Of a DNA stretch of 64,000 nt, positions 45,941 to 58,145 are shown piece after piece (position 1 is the stretch's first letter; each line of letters starts with the position of its first letter). The notes beneath the pieces are model-generated. The model made no database searches. It saw only the letters and a list, made by a program, of their open reading frames with translations, and was not told the origin of the DNA. The DNA is from Salvia splendens (taxonomy: Eukaryota; Streptophyta; Magnoliopsida; Lamiales; Lamiaceae): contig NC_056037.1 of the NCBI RefSeq assembly GCF_004379255.2, positions 16,006,902-16,070,901 of the forward strand, read 5' to 3'. The position numbers were made by a program, and so were the translations under genes.

Positions 45941-46566
45941 GGGCCTATCTCCGGAGCCCATCTCAGATCTCCATTTTTTCATGCCACGTCAGCAGACCCA
46001 TCCCAGAGCCTATCTCAGAGCCTATCTTATTTCCACATCATCACTATTTTATTTCACTCTTTTAATTTTTATTGATGTAATAATAATTAAAGACAACGTA
46101 AACTATATGACAAAAAACATATTTCATTTTAAAAACTAAATAAAGCATAAATGTCTAAATAATATATATAAATATCTAAATAAAACATAAATGTCGGAAT
46201 CAGAATCCGAATCCGAATTGGGGGTGAAATTAAACATTTTTAGTGAGAAAAAAATGTGAAATAAAGAAGGATGTGGGTGCGTGAAATGGAGAGGAGATTG
46301 AGGTATTTATATAGGAGAAGAAAATTAAAAAAAAATTTAAAAAAATGAAAATCGGCTCCACCATCGGTCCGAGCCTCCGCAATGGAGGCCTATCGAGGGC
46401 CGATGCAGAGCCGATGGGGGCATCGGCTGAGCCCATTGATCGGAGGAAGGGTGGAGGCGTTGGAGAAGGCCGATCGGCCCTACCTCCGCAATGGAGGCCG
46501 ATCAGCGGCGATGTGGTGGCCGATCGATCGGCTGTGGTGATCGGCCACCATTGCCAATGCCCTTAT
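45941..46566. repeat. Probable MITE-like sequence, ends not defined
   Basis: Starts GGGCCTATCTCCGGAGCCC and ends ATTGCCAATGCCC. It has an AT-rich left half and a GC-rich right half with GGCCGATC repeats, as in the PIF MITEs nearby. The flanking triplets (TAA left, TTA right) do not match, so the class is unproven. Confidence 0.35.
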
Positions 46567-46640
46567 AGTCCTACTCCGGTACTCCCTCCTTTCCATGTTA
46601 TTGCAAGCATTTTTTGGGGACGGAGATTAAAAACTAGATA

Positions 46641-47022
46641 CTCCCTCCGTCCTATTAAATACTCCCTACATCCCAAGATATTAGACTCATTTCTTTTGGC
46701 ACAAGAATTTAGAAGGTGTTATTTAGTGGTGTAAGTGAGGTTGGTAATAAAGTAGATTTTTACCATAAATAGAAATGATTCAAGTATGTTGGGACACCCC
46801 AAAGTGGTATACGAGTCTAATATCTTGGGATGGAGGGAGTATGCAACATTTGGAAATCAGTACGAGTTTTTATATAGTGTTGTTTTGTAAATTAATGAAG
46901 AGAGAGTAAAGTAAGAGAGATAAAAAAGTAGAGATAGAGATGCTTCTATTTTAGGAAACGTTTCATTTTTAATGGGACAATCTAAAGAGGAAAACGTTTC
47001 ATTTATAATGGAATAGAGGGAG
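46641..47022. mobile_element. Stowaway MITE containing another Stowaway
   Basis: Outer element from CTCCCTCCGTCCTATTAAA to AATAGAGGGAG, with TA on both sides. A 178-bp element sits close to its left end. Confidence 0.75.
46662..46839. mobile_element. Nested Stowaway MITE, 178 bp
   Basis: CTCCCTACATCCCAAGATAT at the left and its complement ATATCTTGGGATGGAGGGAG at the right; TA at 46660-46661 and 46840-46841. Long, almost perfect terminal inverted repeats. Confidence 0.88.
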
Positions 47023-47218
47023 TACTATTTAATATTCTCTCTGACCCTCAAATGTGAATATTTTGTTAACTATATATTTTAATACATAATTGATAAAGTA
47101 TGAAAAAATAAGAGAGAAAAGTATTAGAGTGGATTCACATTATTAATAGCGGAGTTGGATTTCTAAAATTAGAAAGTTCATACTTTTTATAGACAGACTA
47201 AAAACAAAATAGTTTATA

Positions 47219-47712
47219 CTCTCTCCGTCCTTGAAAATTTATCACATTTCATTTTCTGCACCCGTTTTAGAAAAATGATAATAAATAGTTAATGTGGAGA
47301 GAGGATACAGTAAGAGAGAGAATAACGTAGATGGGAGTCTTCTTCTCTACATTATTCTCTCTCTTACTTTATATTCTCTCCACTTTAACTATTTATTACT
47401 CCCTTCGTCCCATAAAAATATGAGCAATGGATATGACACGAGAATTAAGACAAAATTGGTAAAGTAAGAAAGAAGAGGAGAATGGTATGGTAAAGTAAAA
47501 GAGATAATGAGAATGGTAGTTAAAGAAGTGTTAGTGGATAGTCGGACCTACATTATTAAATTGATATAACTTTCCAAAAATGGAATGCACATATTTTTGT
47601 GGGAACGGATGAAAATGGAAAGTGCACATATTTTTATAGGATGTATGAAGTATCATTTTTCTAAAATGAGTGCAAAAAATGAAATGTGACAAATTTTCAA
47701 GAACGGATGGAG
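47219..47712. mobile_element. Stowaway MITE containing another Stowaway
   Basis: Outer ends CTCTCTCCGTCCTTGAAAAT and ATTTTCAAGAACGGATGGAG with TA flanks. Beyond the nested copy the left part also holds a self-complementary AGAGAG/CTCTCT segment at about 47297-47385. Confidence 0.78.
47399..47650. mobile_element. Nested Stowaway MITE, 252 bp
   Basis: Starts CTCCCTTCGTCCCATAAAAA and ends TTTTTATAGGATGTATGAAG; TA at 47397-47398 and 47651-47652. Confidence 0.75.
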
Positions 47713-48907
47713 TACTTTTTAGGGAAGAAGAGAGTATATAGAGTGGAGAGAATAAAGTAAGAAAAAAAATAAAGTTAAAGATGAAGAAAGAATAAAGTTA
47801 GAGATAGAATAAAGTATGAGAGAGGGAGTGTATTACTTTTTGTGTGAGCAGCTTTAAATTCTCAGACCAGTTGTCTCGCCCATTGAAGTGCCTACAAATT
47901 AGTGCGGGAATTAATCACCTGCCAGTAGATACCTTGGTAAGTACCAAAAAAAAAAATAGTCAATTAAATTTTGTGTATTAATTATAAAAGATGTAGATGT
48001 TATATGTATTTAATTTGCTTAACACACACGTTATTAACGAGGTTGATGTTATACATATTTAATTTACTTAATATATATACTTAACTTGTTAACTTATTAC
48101 TCATCTCATAAAATAGAGATTTTCCAATTTGGTCTATCCCATAGAAATACTAAACTTCAATTTTAGGTAATTTTTTTCTTGTTAGATGGGTCATATTCTC
48201 CGATAATAATACTTCAATCATTTTTTTAAATTTCTTTCCTACTTTACTAATTCTACATTGAAACTCGTACCAAACCAAAAGTCACTATTTTTATAGGACG
48301 GAACGAGTACTAGACTCATGAACCATCGCATGTGATCTTTGATTGCCATTTGTGTTGAGTTTTGAAAGGAAACTCCTTTCATGTGATCGAGTTTTTTCCA
48401 GCTTGCATGGTTATGGTCATCGCAGGTGTATTTAAGATTGGCTTGTATGCCACATTTCCACGCAAAAGAACAAAGCAAGCTGGAGAATAGGTTGTGAAAT
48501 AACTTCTGCTTACACACGCAAATGAACAAAGAAAAAAAAGGAAAAAATAAAAAACTCTAGCATTCGTACGACATCGTTACTCACAATTCAAATAAGCCAC
48601 GTTCTCTAATTTTTCCACCCCTAGTCCATTTGGTGGGAAATTGAAACCCCAATCAAAATTAATTGATTACTTTTTTCAACTTAAAATTGCATGAAAACAC
48701 TACTACTAACAATTTTTAATGTATGGAAAATTGATGGTAATATTTGTCAAACTTCAAATTTCATGATAAAAACTAATACAGCAGTAATTTTTCATGTTTT
48801 TAAGCAATAATAAATTATCTAAGTAGATCAAAATATATTTGATGCAATTGCAGCCATAAATAACAATCTATCAAGAAAATGATACTACTAGAAATAGAGG
48901 CAAGTAA
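47713..48907. other. Intergenic, 3' flank of the 4CL-like gene, with a degenerate Stowaway
   Basis: No gene supported. At about 48098-48309, TACTCATCTCATAAAATAG on the left and CTATTTTTATAGGACGGAAC on the right look like an old Stowaway pair. The rest is AT-rich. Confidence 0.4.
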
Positions 48908-51900
48908 TCACAACTTTGATAAAGCATGTCTCTGAAGGTCTCTCCGGAGAATCTTCCCGGCCGGAGATTTCGGGATGGAGTCTATAAATGCAAGACGTCG
49001 TATTTTCTTGTAAGGAGCCACCTGCAATCCACAAATAACGACAAAATAACTCTTTAAATGATGGACATAGCGAGTAGTATTTAAACAATAAAACGAAGCT
49101 TCTTGTACTTTTACGAGTACCTGCTTCTCTATATAATCCATAATTTCAGCTGCACTCATATTGCTGCCCGCTTTTCTCACCACGTAGGCCATCGGAATCT
49201 CGCCCGCTTCTTCATCGGGATACCTGTGTACGCAATGCCAACGAAACTAAATTTCACATTTCATAAACTACATAGAAGCAAGGTGAGAATGCTTACGGAA
49301 CCACAGCTGCATCGGCTATTTCAGGAATCGATTGAAGCAGATGTTCCAACTCGGCGGGAGGAACCTGGAAAATGTAAGACAAGAAATGAGATATCAACCG
49401 AAATCCGTGTTCTTGATCCATGAGAAAGGCCAAGATGATCACCTGATACGCCTTGTATTTGATCAATTCCTTGAGCCGATCAACGATGAAAAGAAAACCA
49501 TCTTGGTCGAAGTAGCAGAGGTCCCCGGTCCTTAGCCACCCTTGTGAATCTAAGGCTGCAGCTGTTGCTGCATCATCCCCTGCATAACCTGCCATTATCA
49601 ACATCCAATTTAACAGCTTAATTATTAGTACTATTTCATTACTTAAGGATGCATATGATGCATGACCAAATATGGTGTACAACCTTTCATAATGGACGGT
49701 CCTCGTAGCCATAGCTCTCCACGTTGTGTCGGAGGTAAGGCCTCTCCAGTCTCGGGATCGACAATCTTAGCTTCCATGTTCTCCGACAGTCGCCCTGCCG
49801 ATCCATGTCTCTTTGCCTCGTCCGGCCCCATTGTTCGTGTCGCCCCTCCCGTGCTCTCAGTCAAGCCATAGCCCTGTGCAATCAATTCATAAATATCATT
49901 ATGAACTAACAAGTATTACTGTTGTGACGGTAAAGAATAATATGTAATCGAGACCAACAGAAACAGAAACGTAAAGAGACACAGATTTACGTGGTTCAGC
50001 AACGTTATATTGGCTACGTCAAGACCTCCATTTGGCTAGCGGCAAACAATACAAATTCAAGGAATACTAACAATTACACACTAAGCTACAAGTATTAGCT
50101 TCACCAATATTCCAGTATCAATCATCTAAATGCCTAATGAGTTTCACCGAGTATTATTAAATGGTTCAAATATTACTCTAAAAATCAACATGTTCAATAT
50201 AGGCATAAACAAACTGATCCAAGGTATTCAACGAAATTAGGTAGCAGCCTGTATTTGCCACTTAGTCCTTTTAGTAATGTTGAATTGATAGTGTGGATTA
50301 GGAATCGAAGCCTTTAATTTTAAATTAATGTTTAGTACTGCAAAAATATTTGAAATTGAATTCTGATTCCAGCTATTCTCATGTTCTATGATTTGAATTG
50401 TATAGCTAAAGTATGGATTTGGAGTTCCAAATACGTATAAATTAGACAATTAGACATCTCCTAAGCATACAATGCATACACACATAATATGCACATACCA
50501 CAAATAATACGCACATTACACACACAATGCACATTGCATATGTGCATGTGTTGTGTATGTGTACTATACGTATTGTGTGTTTATGCAATGTGTAATGTGT
50601 GTGTAGTGTGCGTGTGCAATGCACGGTTGTGTTCAGTGTGTGTATTGTGTGCGCGGTGTTCATTGTGTGCAGTGCATGTGTATTATGTGGGGTTGGAAAA
50701 TGTCCAATTTTATATGCACTCATACGGACAATTCAAAATATATTAAAAACTAATGTAGGATACATAATGTACACAAGTAAATTTTGAAAAATAGTATATA
50801 TTCAATTAAAAGTCGGATATCAAATTTTGGTAATTTTTTGACATATCAAACAAGGAATTTACAAGTATAATAAAATTTCATAATTAATATTCTACTAAAT
50901 TTTACTAGCATATAAAGAATTTGAAATGAAATTGGTATAATTCCTTCAAATTCAATTCAATTCAATTCAATTCAATTCAATTCAAATATTATAGTACCCC
51001 AATCCCATAAAATTACAGTACTAGTTATTCCAACTCAATTCCAATTTTATAGTACCCCAAACCAACATAATTGAAATGAATAAATCCTATAATTGGGTGT
51101 GGTCCAGACTCTCCACACATTTCTCACCTACGGTTGTCCTCGCATGAGGTATATATTGTCACATTTTTATTTCAGTCAACATGTTCACACCTTTCAATTA
51201 TTCATTTCACACATAGTCCTTCATTATTTTAGATTCTCCTATATATAGCAGCATGACACAGTTTATATAAAGATACATTAATTCACTATTCACATAACTG
51301 TTAATAATCACAATTTACTCCATTTTTCAACTATCCTAAACTATACGTGTTCAAAATAAATGTGTCATACATAATGATAGGGACTAAAGTGATTTCAACT
51401 AACACATCTTGAAATATTTTATATCTTAACCATCTTACTTTCTAACATTTGACCAATCGGTGCTAGTTAGAGAATGTGTATATTCTCTACTATCCAAAAC
51501 TTTGATTAACACATTACCAAGTGTCCCCATTCATCTACTCTAAAAGCCAAAATCTAAAAGGCATTCTAGCAAAGGCTTTCACGTGCTAAAAGGCATTAAG
51601 AGTCGATTAAATACACAAAATGACAACAAAACAACTCCATATAGTTAGCATTTAAATAATTAAACAATAAATAAACCGTGTGGGCTTGTAGTTGTACCTA
51701 ACATTTTCTTGAAGTTCAGATCTATGTTCAATTTTAAATCTATCGATGCATCTAGCTAACTTTCATGAGAGCGACGGCAGTGTATACTAAGTAATTCGAG
51801 TGGAAACTAAATTAAGGTAATCCTTTGCAGTAAGAGACTCACATTGACTAGCTTGGGTTTTAAAAAAAAAGTACTCCTTTACATGCGTGATAGATTTCTT

Positions 51901-53131
51901 TTGACACAAGATTTAAGAAAATTGTATTTATAAATTAAATGGAGAGGAGATAAAATTGAAAAGGTGATAAAATAGAAATAAATAGATAATGAAATAGAGA
52001 AACAAGAGAAAAAAATGTAATAGTATTGTTTTTTGCTAAAAATGTATTGATCATTTGTAGTAGGACAACAAAAAATTGAAAAATCAGTTACATGTAGTAG
52101 GACGGAGGGAGTAATAGAAAGTACTAGATGAAAAAAAGTTAGTGAATATGAGTCGTTTTTTATTAGTAATAAAATGTGTGTGACATATTTAGGAGAATGT
52201 GAGATCCGTTACAAAAGTAAGCAAATGAGAAAATTATCACCAATGGATGAAAATGACAAAATGGAAACATGAGAAAAAGTAGGAGAGAGGGGAAAAAGAT
52301 AGTGAAATGAGTGTTAGCGGATTGTGACGTCCACATTATAAATGATGTGTATGACTATTATTTATTGAAAATTTTTCTCTATTTAAAATTTGTCTAATTT
52401 TAAGGAACGACATATAATGATAAAACTAGTTTATCTTTTTAAAATGAACAGAGTAGTCGCTAGATAGGAGTAAAATTTAGCATATGCATTCTTCAAATTT
52501 ACCATAATCTAGGATAATAGAATAGAGTAGTGTGAATGTATATTGCATGATTAATACTAATGTCAATATTGGTACGTGTTATTATCGGGTAGTAGCATTT
52601 ATATTTGAGGTGATGTTAGCAGTTGGATGGTCCACCGACCACCTCTCTATTTGTAATAAATGAATTAATTGATCATAATAGAAAAAAATAAACTCCAGTC
52701 ATCACTCCCTTGCCATTTTTGAGTGGATTTCACAAATTTTAATTATAAACATTAAACAATTACATACTGTGTACCTGTAAAATCTCGACGTGGGGAAATT
52801 TCTCCCGAAAGCGCTCGGAAACTTCCTTCCCGAGCGGCGCTCCACCGCAGCCCAAAGCCTGCAGGGAGCTCAAGTCGTACCTATCCACCAAATCCGACTT
52901 GGCCATCGCCACCACCAGCGGCGGCGTCACCGGCATATAAGTAACCTTATACCTGCTCGACAAGTGAAAATAAAAAAATACTCCCTCAGCTTAGTCCCAT
53001 AATATGATTAACATTCGGCTTAATACGAATTTTAAAAAATTTTAAAAAAATAGGTTAAATAAGTTAGTGGATTATATAATCTCACTGGTACATATTAGTT
53101 TTATTAATTTTATAATAAAATAGGAGCAAAA

Positions 53132-53166
<35 letters not shown>

Positions 53167-54080
53167 AAAGTGAAGTGTATTTATAGACCATTCTTTTTAT
53201 CACCGATTAATTTTAAAATGGAACTCATAAATATTTTATGGTACCTTTCCACCGCCTCCAGCATTTTGATAAAATGGAATCTCTCCATGAGCACGACGGT
53301 CTCCCCCAGCGCCGCCGCCCTGATCACCATGAAAAACCCGAAAACATGAAACATCGGCACCGTCAGAATCGACACCGGGTGAGGAGCCGCATTTTCCACC
53401 TCATCTTCACCCAGCTTGTTGTGATACATCCCGGCCATCAGCGCGATCAGGTTCCGGTGCGTCAGCACGACCCCCTTCACCCTTCCCGTCGTCCCCGAGG
53501 AGTAGAGGATCGCAGCCGCAGCGGACTGATCCACTAACTCCAAGCTCGGTTCCTCTTTCGCGTCGCACTCGAGCATGGAGAGGAACAAGGGCGAGTCGAG
53601 GATGATAATGGGAACGTCAATTTGGGGGATTTTGTCGGCGGCCTCGGCGGTGGCGAAGACGAGGGCGGGGCGGGAGAGGGCGATCTGGTGGGCAAGGTCG
53701 GAGGGGGAGGAGAGGGGGTTGGAGGGGGAGACAACGGCGCCGAGGGAGAGGAGGGAGAAGTAGAGGGCGGGGAGGTGGAGGGAGGGAGGGGAGAGGATGA
53801 AGGCGACGTCGTTTTGGGAGAGGAGGGGTTTGAGGGAGGCGGAGAGGGAGGACACGTGGCGGAGGAAGGAGGAGTAGGTGAGGTGGCGGGCGGTGGGGGC
53901 GTCGATGAGGAAGGGGGTGGTGGAGAGGGCGGAGGAGTGGAGGAGGGAGAGGGCGTATTGGAAGATGGAGAGGGGCTGAGAGGGCGGAGGGAGAGGGACG
54001 GCTGGGCGGAGACTCTGGTATGTTTTGGTTTGAGGGCAGAAGCCATTTTGGGGGTTGATGGAGGTTGTTTTTTCAGCCAT
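48908..54080 (-). CDS. Peroxisomal 4-coumarate:CoA ligase-like acyl-activating enzyme
   Basis: Seven exons: 54080-53245, 52952-52775, 49873-49684, 49588-49443, 49364-49297, 49223-49121, 49021-48908; 1635 nt, 544 residues, phases all fit. Adenylate-forming enzymes make an acyl-AMP from ATP and then the CoA thioester. The AMP-binding loop [19 protein letters not shown], the GYGLTEST motif, [34 protein letters not shown] and the catalytic Lys in [12 protein letters not shown] are all present. The C-terminus RHALSKL ends in the peroxisome signal SKL. Length and signal fit the 4CL-like (4CLL5/7/9, OPCL1) clade that activates jasmonate precursors or other acyl chains, rather than true 4CL; the substrate is not readable. 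Exon 1 is very GC-rich on the coding strand. Intron 2 (52774-49874) is 2.9 kb and repeat-filled. Confidence 0.95.
49930..50100. repeat. Possible LTR-retrotransposon fragment in intron 2
   Basis: AGATTTACGTGGTTCAGCAA followed by CGTTATATTGGCTACGTC resembles a segment common in plant LTR elements. No ends or TSD found. Confidence 0.3.
50460..50695. repeat. Alternating CA/TG-rich tract with strand switch
   Basis: ACACACAATGCACATTGCAT then TGTGTATGTGTACTATACG and so on. The first half is CA-rich, the second TG-rich, so the tract is roughly self-complementary around 50540. Open frames across it are composed of His/Thr/Cys/Val repeats and rejected. Confidence 0.85.
50947..50986. repeat. (ATTCA)n microsatellite in intron 2
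   Basis: About eight copies of ATTCA. Confidence 0.9.
51874..52111. mobile_element. Degenerate Stowaway MITE in intron 2
   Basis: Left end CTCCTTTACATGCGTGATAG, right end AGTAGGACGGAGGGAG, TA flanks. Left end diverged. Confidence 0.55.
53128..53167. repeat. (AAAT)n microsatellite in intron 1
   Basis: About nine copies of AAAT just downstream of exon 1 of the 4CL-like gene. Confidence 0.9.
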
Positions 54081-54614
54081 GGATAGTCACAATCGGGGTG
54101 GGATCGGCTAACTCAGTATTTATTCATGTCAGATATATCCATCAGCTATTAAATGAGTGTTCCCTTTTCATCCATCACTCTTTTACTCCCTCGGTCCCAC
54201 CGATCATTTTTCCTTTTGAAATATTTGGGTCATCCGTAACGTCTATTATTCATCTCTTAACCGTCATCTTAACTATACATGACCCCATTATATTTTTCTC
54301 TCTCTCTTAACTAAAAGACCGCACCTGCAACTCTCCATCTCTTTTCCGTCTTTTAATCATCTCATCCTTTAACTATTCATTCAATTTCATTTTTTATTTT
54401 TATTTCCAACAAATTCAATTTATAAAAACACACTTCATTAAATAAAATAAAATTACAACTTAAAATCCTAAAAAAATACACAATTAAATTCGTGGCAAAA
54501 TAAATAAAAAAAAGACATAATTTAAAATACAAATTTATAGAGATTATAAAAACTACTCCACCGGCGAATCATTCCCCGAAGGCGGTGGCGGTGCACCGAA
54601 TGGAGGCGGAATAC

Positions 54615-56055
54615 TGACAAACTCGTATTTTAACTGTTTTATTGGGCGTTAAACGTGATGATAATTGGTGTTTAAATGCATATTACTTGAGTTTACGTCC
54701 ATATTCCACTATAAAGGTGCTTTGATGAGTTTATCCAGTGTTTGAAGTTAAAATAGGTAAAAAAAAAAGGATCAAAATGAGCCAAGCATTGACTGAGGTC
54801 TGCTTCAAACGTTAATCTGCCTATCAATATGGGGTCCAAATCCTATTTTGAGAGTACCATTGTCTTCATCATCGAAAGAGCTTCGCGTGGATACCTCACA
54901 CGCCCCAATCGGAGTTCGGATGAGAGAGATACGGCCGATCTACGAAAGTTGCGCGGACTGCCGGGAGCTACCCGGCCGGGTGAATTTTATGTGCAATAAT
55001 TCCACCCGGCTGGGTGGAAAATTTTGTTCATAAAGAGTCCAGAGACTTCTACCCGACCGGGTGAATTTTATGTGCAATAATTCCACCCGGCCGGGTCCGT
55101 CTGACTGACGTTTTTTAGCCCAGACGCGATTTTTCTGAAGGGAAAAATAAGAGAGAGAAGCTAGGGCAACGAAAAAACATTCTCTACCAGCCGCAAAACA
55201 CATGTTCCTTCTCTCTGAAGAACTCTTGGAAGAAGATTGAAGATTCAAGCTTCGATTCCTCCGCCAATTGTAATTCGTATCATGGTTTCTCTTGTTTTTC
55301 TTAGTTTTTGTCTGATTTCCGCCATGAACATGAGTAACTAAACCCTTTATGTGGAATTCTTGGTGAAGATGCATTGATTCATAGTTTTAATCCAATTAAG
55401 TTCGTTTTTATCTTGCTCTTGTAATTGTTTGAATTATTCTTGTGCTTTTTCCTATCAATTGCTTGATCACCAATTGAGAGTGTTAGGATTTCTTAGAGTA
55501 ATCGGGAGATGAATTAATTAATCTTGAAAGAAGAATAATTCACACCTTAATTCAATAAAACTCGGGAGAGTTGAGATTATGAGTGAGATCTTTAATCTAA
55601 TCAAACCTTTGGGAGTTAGGTCTAAGATTTAGAAGGGGACTTCACTTATTACACCTAATCTACAGATTTCTCACATCGGGAGGGGGTTTAATCCACCTTT
55701 GTGATTGATTCAACAATTCTAGAGACTTTAAATGGTAAATTGGTTTTAATTGGGTTAGGCTATGAGTTGTGCATCGGATCCTTGAATTCTGTATATTTCT
55801 CCATCATCTTACACAACTTGCTTCCTTGCTTTCTTGTTTAAGTGTTCTATTTTAATCTTTGCATTTACATGTTTTCATTAGTTGTTAGTTTCAAAACCAA
55901 AATTTCTGATTGTCTGGATAGTAGTTGAAGTTTGTTCGTGGTACTTAGGTTTATACTTAATTGTCTCTGTGGGATACGATATACTCTTGCTTGCTATTTG
56001 CTACGATAACCCCGTACACTTGCGGGTAATATTAGGGTAAAATAAAGTTGAGTCA
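54615..56055 (+). repeat. 5' LTR of the Athila/Tat-like element
   Basis: 1441 bp. It contains four copies of a 12-bp palindrome, ACCCGGCCGGGT or one-base variants, at 54970, 55004, 55051 and 55085. The small open frames inside are not genes. Confidence 0.93.
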
Positions 56056-56061
56056 AGTTTT

Positions 56062-56079
56062 TGGCGCCGTTGCCGGGGA
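56062..56079 (+). other. Primer-binding site (tRNA-Asp type)
   Basis: TGGCGCCGTTGCCGGGGA, six bases past the 5' LTR. Matches the reverse complement of the tRNA-Asp 3' end including CCA. Confidence 0.85.
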
Positions 56080-56202
56080 CAATTTTTGTGTTACATAACT
56101 TGATATCGTGATAATAATCAAGATTACTACTTCAGATTTTATTGCTTTATTTTTCTTTTAATTTTTTTTTATTTCTCACATTTTTGTTTCTTGTTCAGGT
56201 GT

Positions 56203-57333
56203 ATGCACACGCGTTCTAAAGGCTTGCCTCTAGAACCTTTCGACTCTGAGATCGAAGCATCGAACCGGAAGAGGAATGCATATAGGAGGCTCACGCAGAA
56301 AATTCAAGCTTCTTCGCCTACACGCGCAAGGGCATCTTCATATCAGAGGGATCTTTCACCTATCCGGTCACTCAAGAAAGGAGTGAATAAAGCCATGGAA
56401 GTGATTGAGGAGCTCGCATCTAATGACGAAGGATGGAGCAACGAAAGGAGTAAGGTGCATAGAGTGGCTTCTACTACAGATCATAATCCTATGAGTGCCC
56501 TATCCGATAAGTTGGATGCGTTGACCATGAAATTTGATTGCATGATAATGGGGAAACCTTCTCAAGAGCCCCAAGGAAGTATGGAGGACGTGAACTATGT
56601 GAATCAAGGGAGCAACAACAGGTATTACAATAATCCACGCCCCAACTTTCATGGTGGAGGATATAATCAGTACGGGAACACGGAGCATCCCAATCTCCCT
56701 TATGAGAACCCCAATAATGCTCTGCAACCACCCCCAGGGTTCACAGTTACTGATGGAGTGGTTAATGATCCGAAGAAGATGACCACGGAAGACATACTCA
56801 AGTCTTTCATGCTACAGTCCAACAAGCTCATGGAGCAGAACAATCAAAGAATGGAGAAAGTTGAGAAAGATGTGCAAAGTATAGTCACCCATCTGAAGTT
56901 CGTAGACACACAACTGAGCCAGATTGCTCAGGCTGTGAGTATGAACCACAAGCCTGGGCAGTTCCCAGGCCAGCCAAATGAGAATTCGAAATGATGTATG
57001 GCCATCCATCTGAGGAATGGCAAGACGTATGAAGGCCCATCTCTGTCTGAGACCACGAAGGACGCTATTCTTGAGCCTAAGGCTGCCGTGGCAGAGAAAC
57101 TGAAGGGCAAGATAACTGAACAAAGAGACATTGGAGGCACTTCTGGAGTGAAGGTGCCCTTACCTGAAGCACTGAAGCAGAAGACAAAGAAGGATGAGCA
57201 GTTTGCTCGATTCCTAGATATATTCAGGAAGGAGCACGTGAACATCCCACTGATTGAGGCACTACAGCAGATGCCGAAGTATGGGAAGTTTCTGAAGGAG
57301 GTGATAGCCCAGAAGACCAGTTGGGGCAGGTAG
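56203..57333 (+). pseudogene. Athila/Tat gag remnant
   Basis: From ATG 56203 (MHTRSKGLPLEPFDSEIE) to TGA at 56992-56994, then continuing in the same frame (MAIHLRNGKTYEGPSL) to TAG at 57333. The recognisable parts are the C-terminal gag with GSNNRYYNNPRPNFHGGGYN and a helical stretch (LMEQNNQRMEKVEKDVQSIV). The central retrotransposon gag domain is missing. A frameshift near 57320-57333 separates it from the protease frame. Confidence 0.75.
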
Positions 57334-58145
57334 ACACTATTAATCTAACTGAAAATTGCAGTGCTCTGCTGCAAAGGAAACTGCCGGCCAAGCTGAAGGA
57401 TCCTGGAAGTTTCACTGTCGACTGCCTCATTGGGGGCTATAAGGTGGAGAATGCTCTCTGCGATCTAGGCGCGAGCATTAATCTAATGCCACTATCGGTG
57501 TTCAAGCAAATGAACATTGGTACTTTGAAGCCCACCTCAGCCACACTACAGATGGCAGACAGATCTGTCGTGTATCCAAAGGGCATTGTGGAAGACCTAC
57601 TGATTAAGGTCGGGGAATTTATTTTTCCCATCGACTTTATGGTCTTGGACATGGAAGAAGACAAGGGAGTCCCCCTACTGCTAGGACTTCCCTTCCTTGC
57701 CACTGCTGAGGCAAATATAAACGTGAAAAAGGGAGAGTTGACAATCTTCATGGGAGAAGAAAGTCAAACGTTTTCCCACAAACCGAGAAGCATGGATGGA
57801 AGAACTGAGGAGTGCAAGGTGGTGCGTCTGAAGCACCAAGTGACTACTGAAGAAGGAGGATCGAGTGCAGTCAGAAAAGTGAAGCAGAAGGACTTTTATG
57901 AGCTTCACATGGAGATGATGGCTTCCACTGACTCGGAGCCAATAACATGGATCGATGCAGACCATAGTCGCCCTTCACCGGTGCACGCGGTGATCACTAC
58001 TGAACCCCCTAGGATGGGGGGTAAAATACCAACTGATGTCAAGGGAAGAAAGATAACTGCTCCAACACTGAAGGAGCCTATCCCGAGAGAGCCTGAAAAG
58101 TGGTGGCTCACCAAGACGTGGAACGATCTATTTCCTCATGGATGA
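57321..58145 (+). pseudogene. Retropepsin-like aspartic protease remnant
   Basis: Active-site region CDLGASINLMPLSVFKQM near 57460-57515, followed by IDFMVLDMEEDKGVPLLLG, the usual flap and second conserved segment of Athila/Tat proteases. The frame ends at TGA 58143-58145 before any reverse transcriptase. It would process gag-pol if a complete polyprotein existed. Confidence 0.75.

Noticed and set aside
50442..50787. Short Cys/Val and His/Thr frames
   Set aside because: They are translations of the CA/TG simple repeat.
53534..54086. Long frames on both strands over 4CL-like exon 1 (Pro/Ser-rich and Gly/Glu-rich)
   Set aside because: They are shadows of GC-rich exon 1, which has a clear conserved frame.
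54940..55374. 144-residue frame on the minus strand, repeated at 59963-60397
   Set aside because: It lies in both LTRs of one element and has no recognisable domain; its presence twice only reflects LTR identity.
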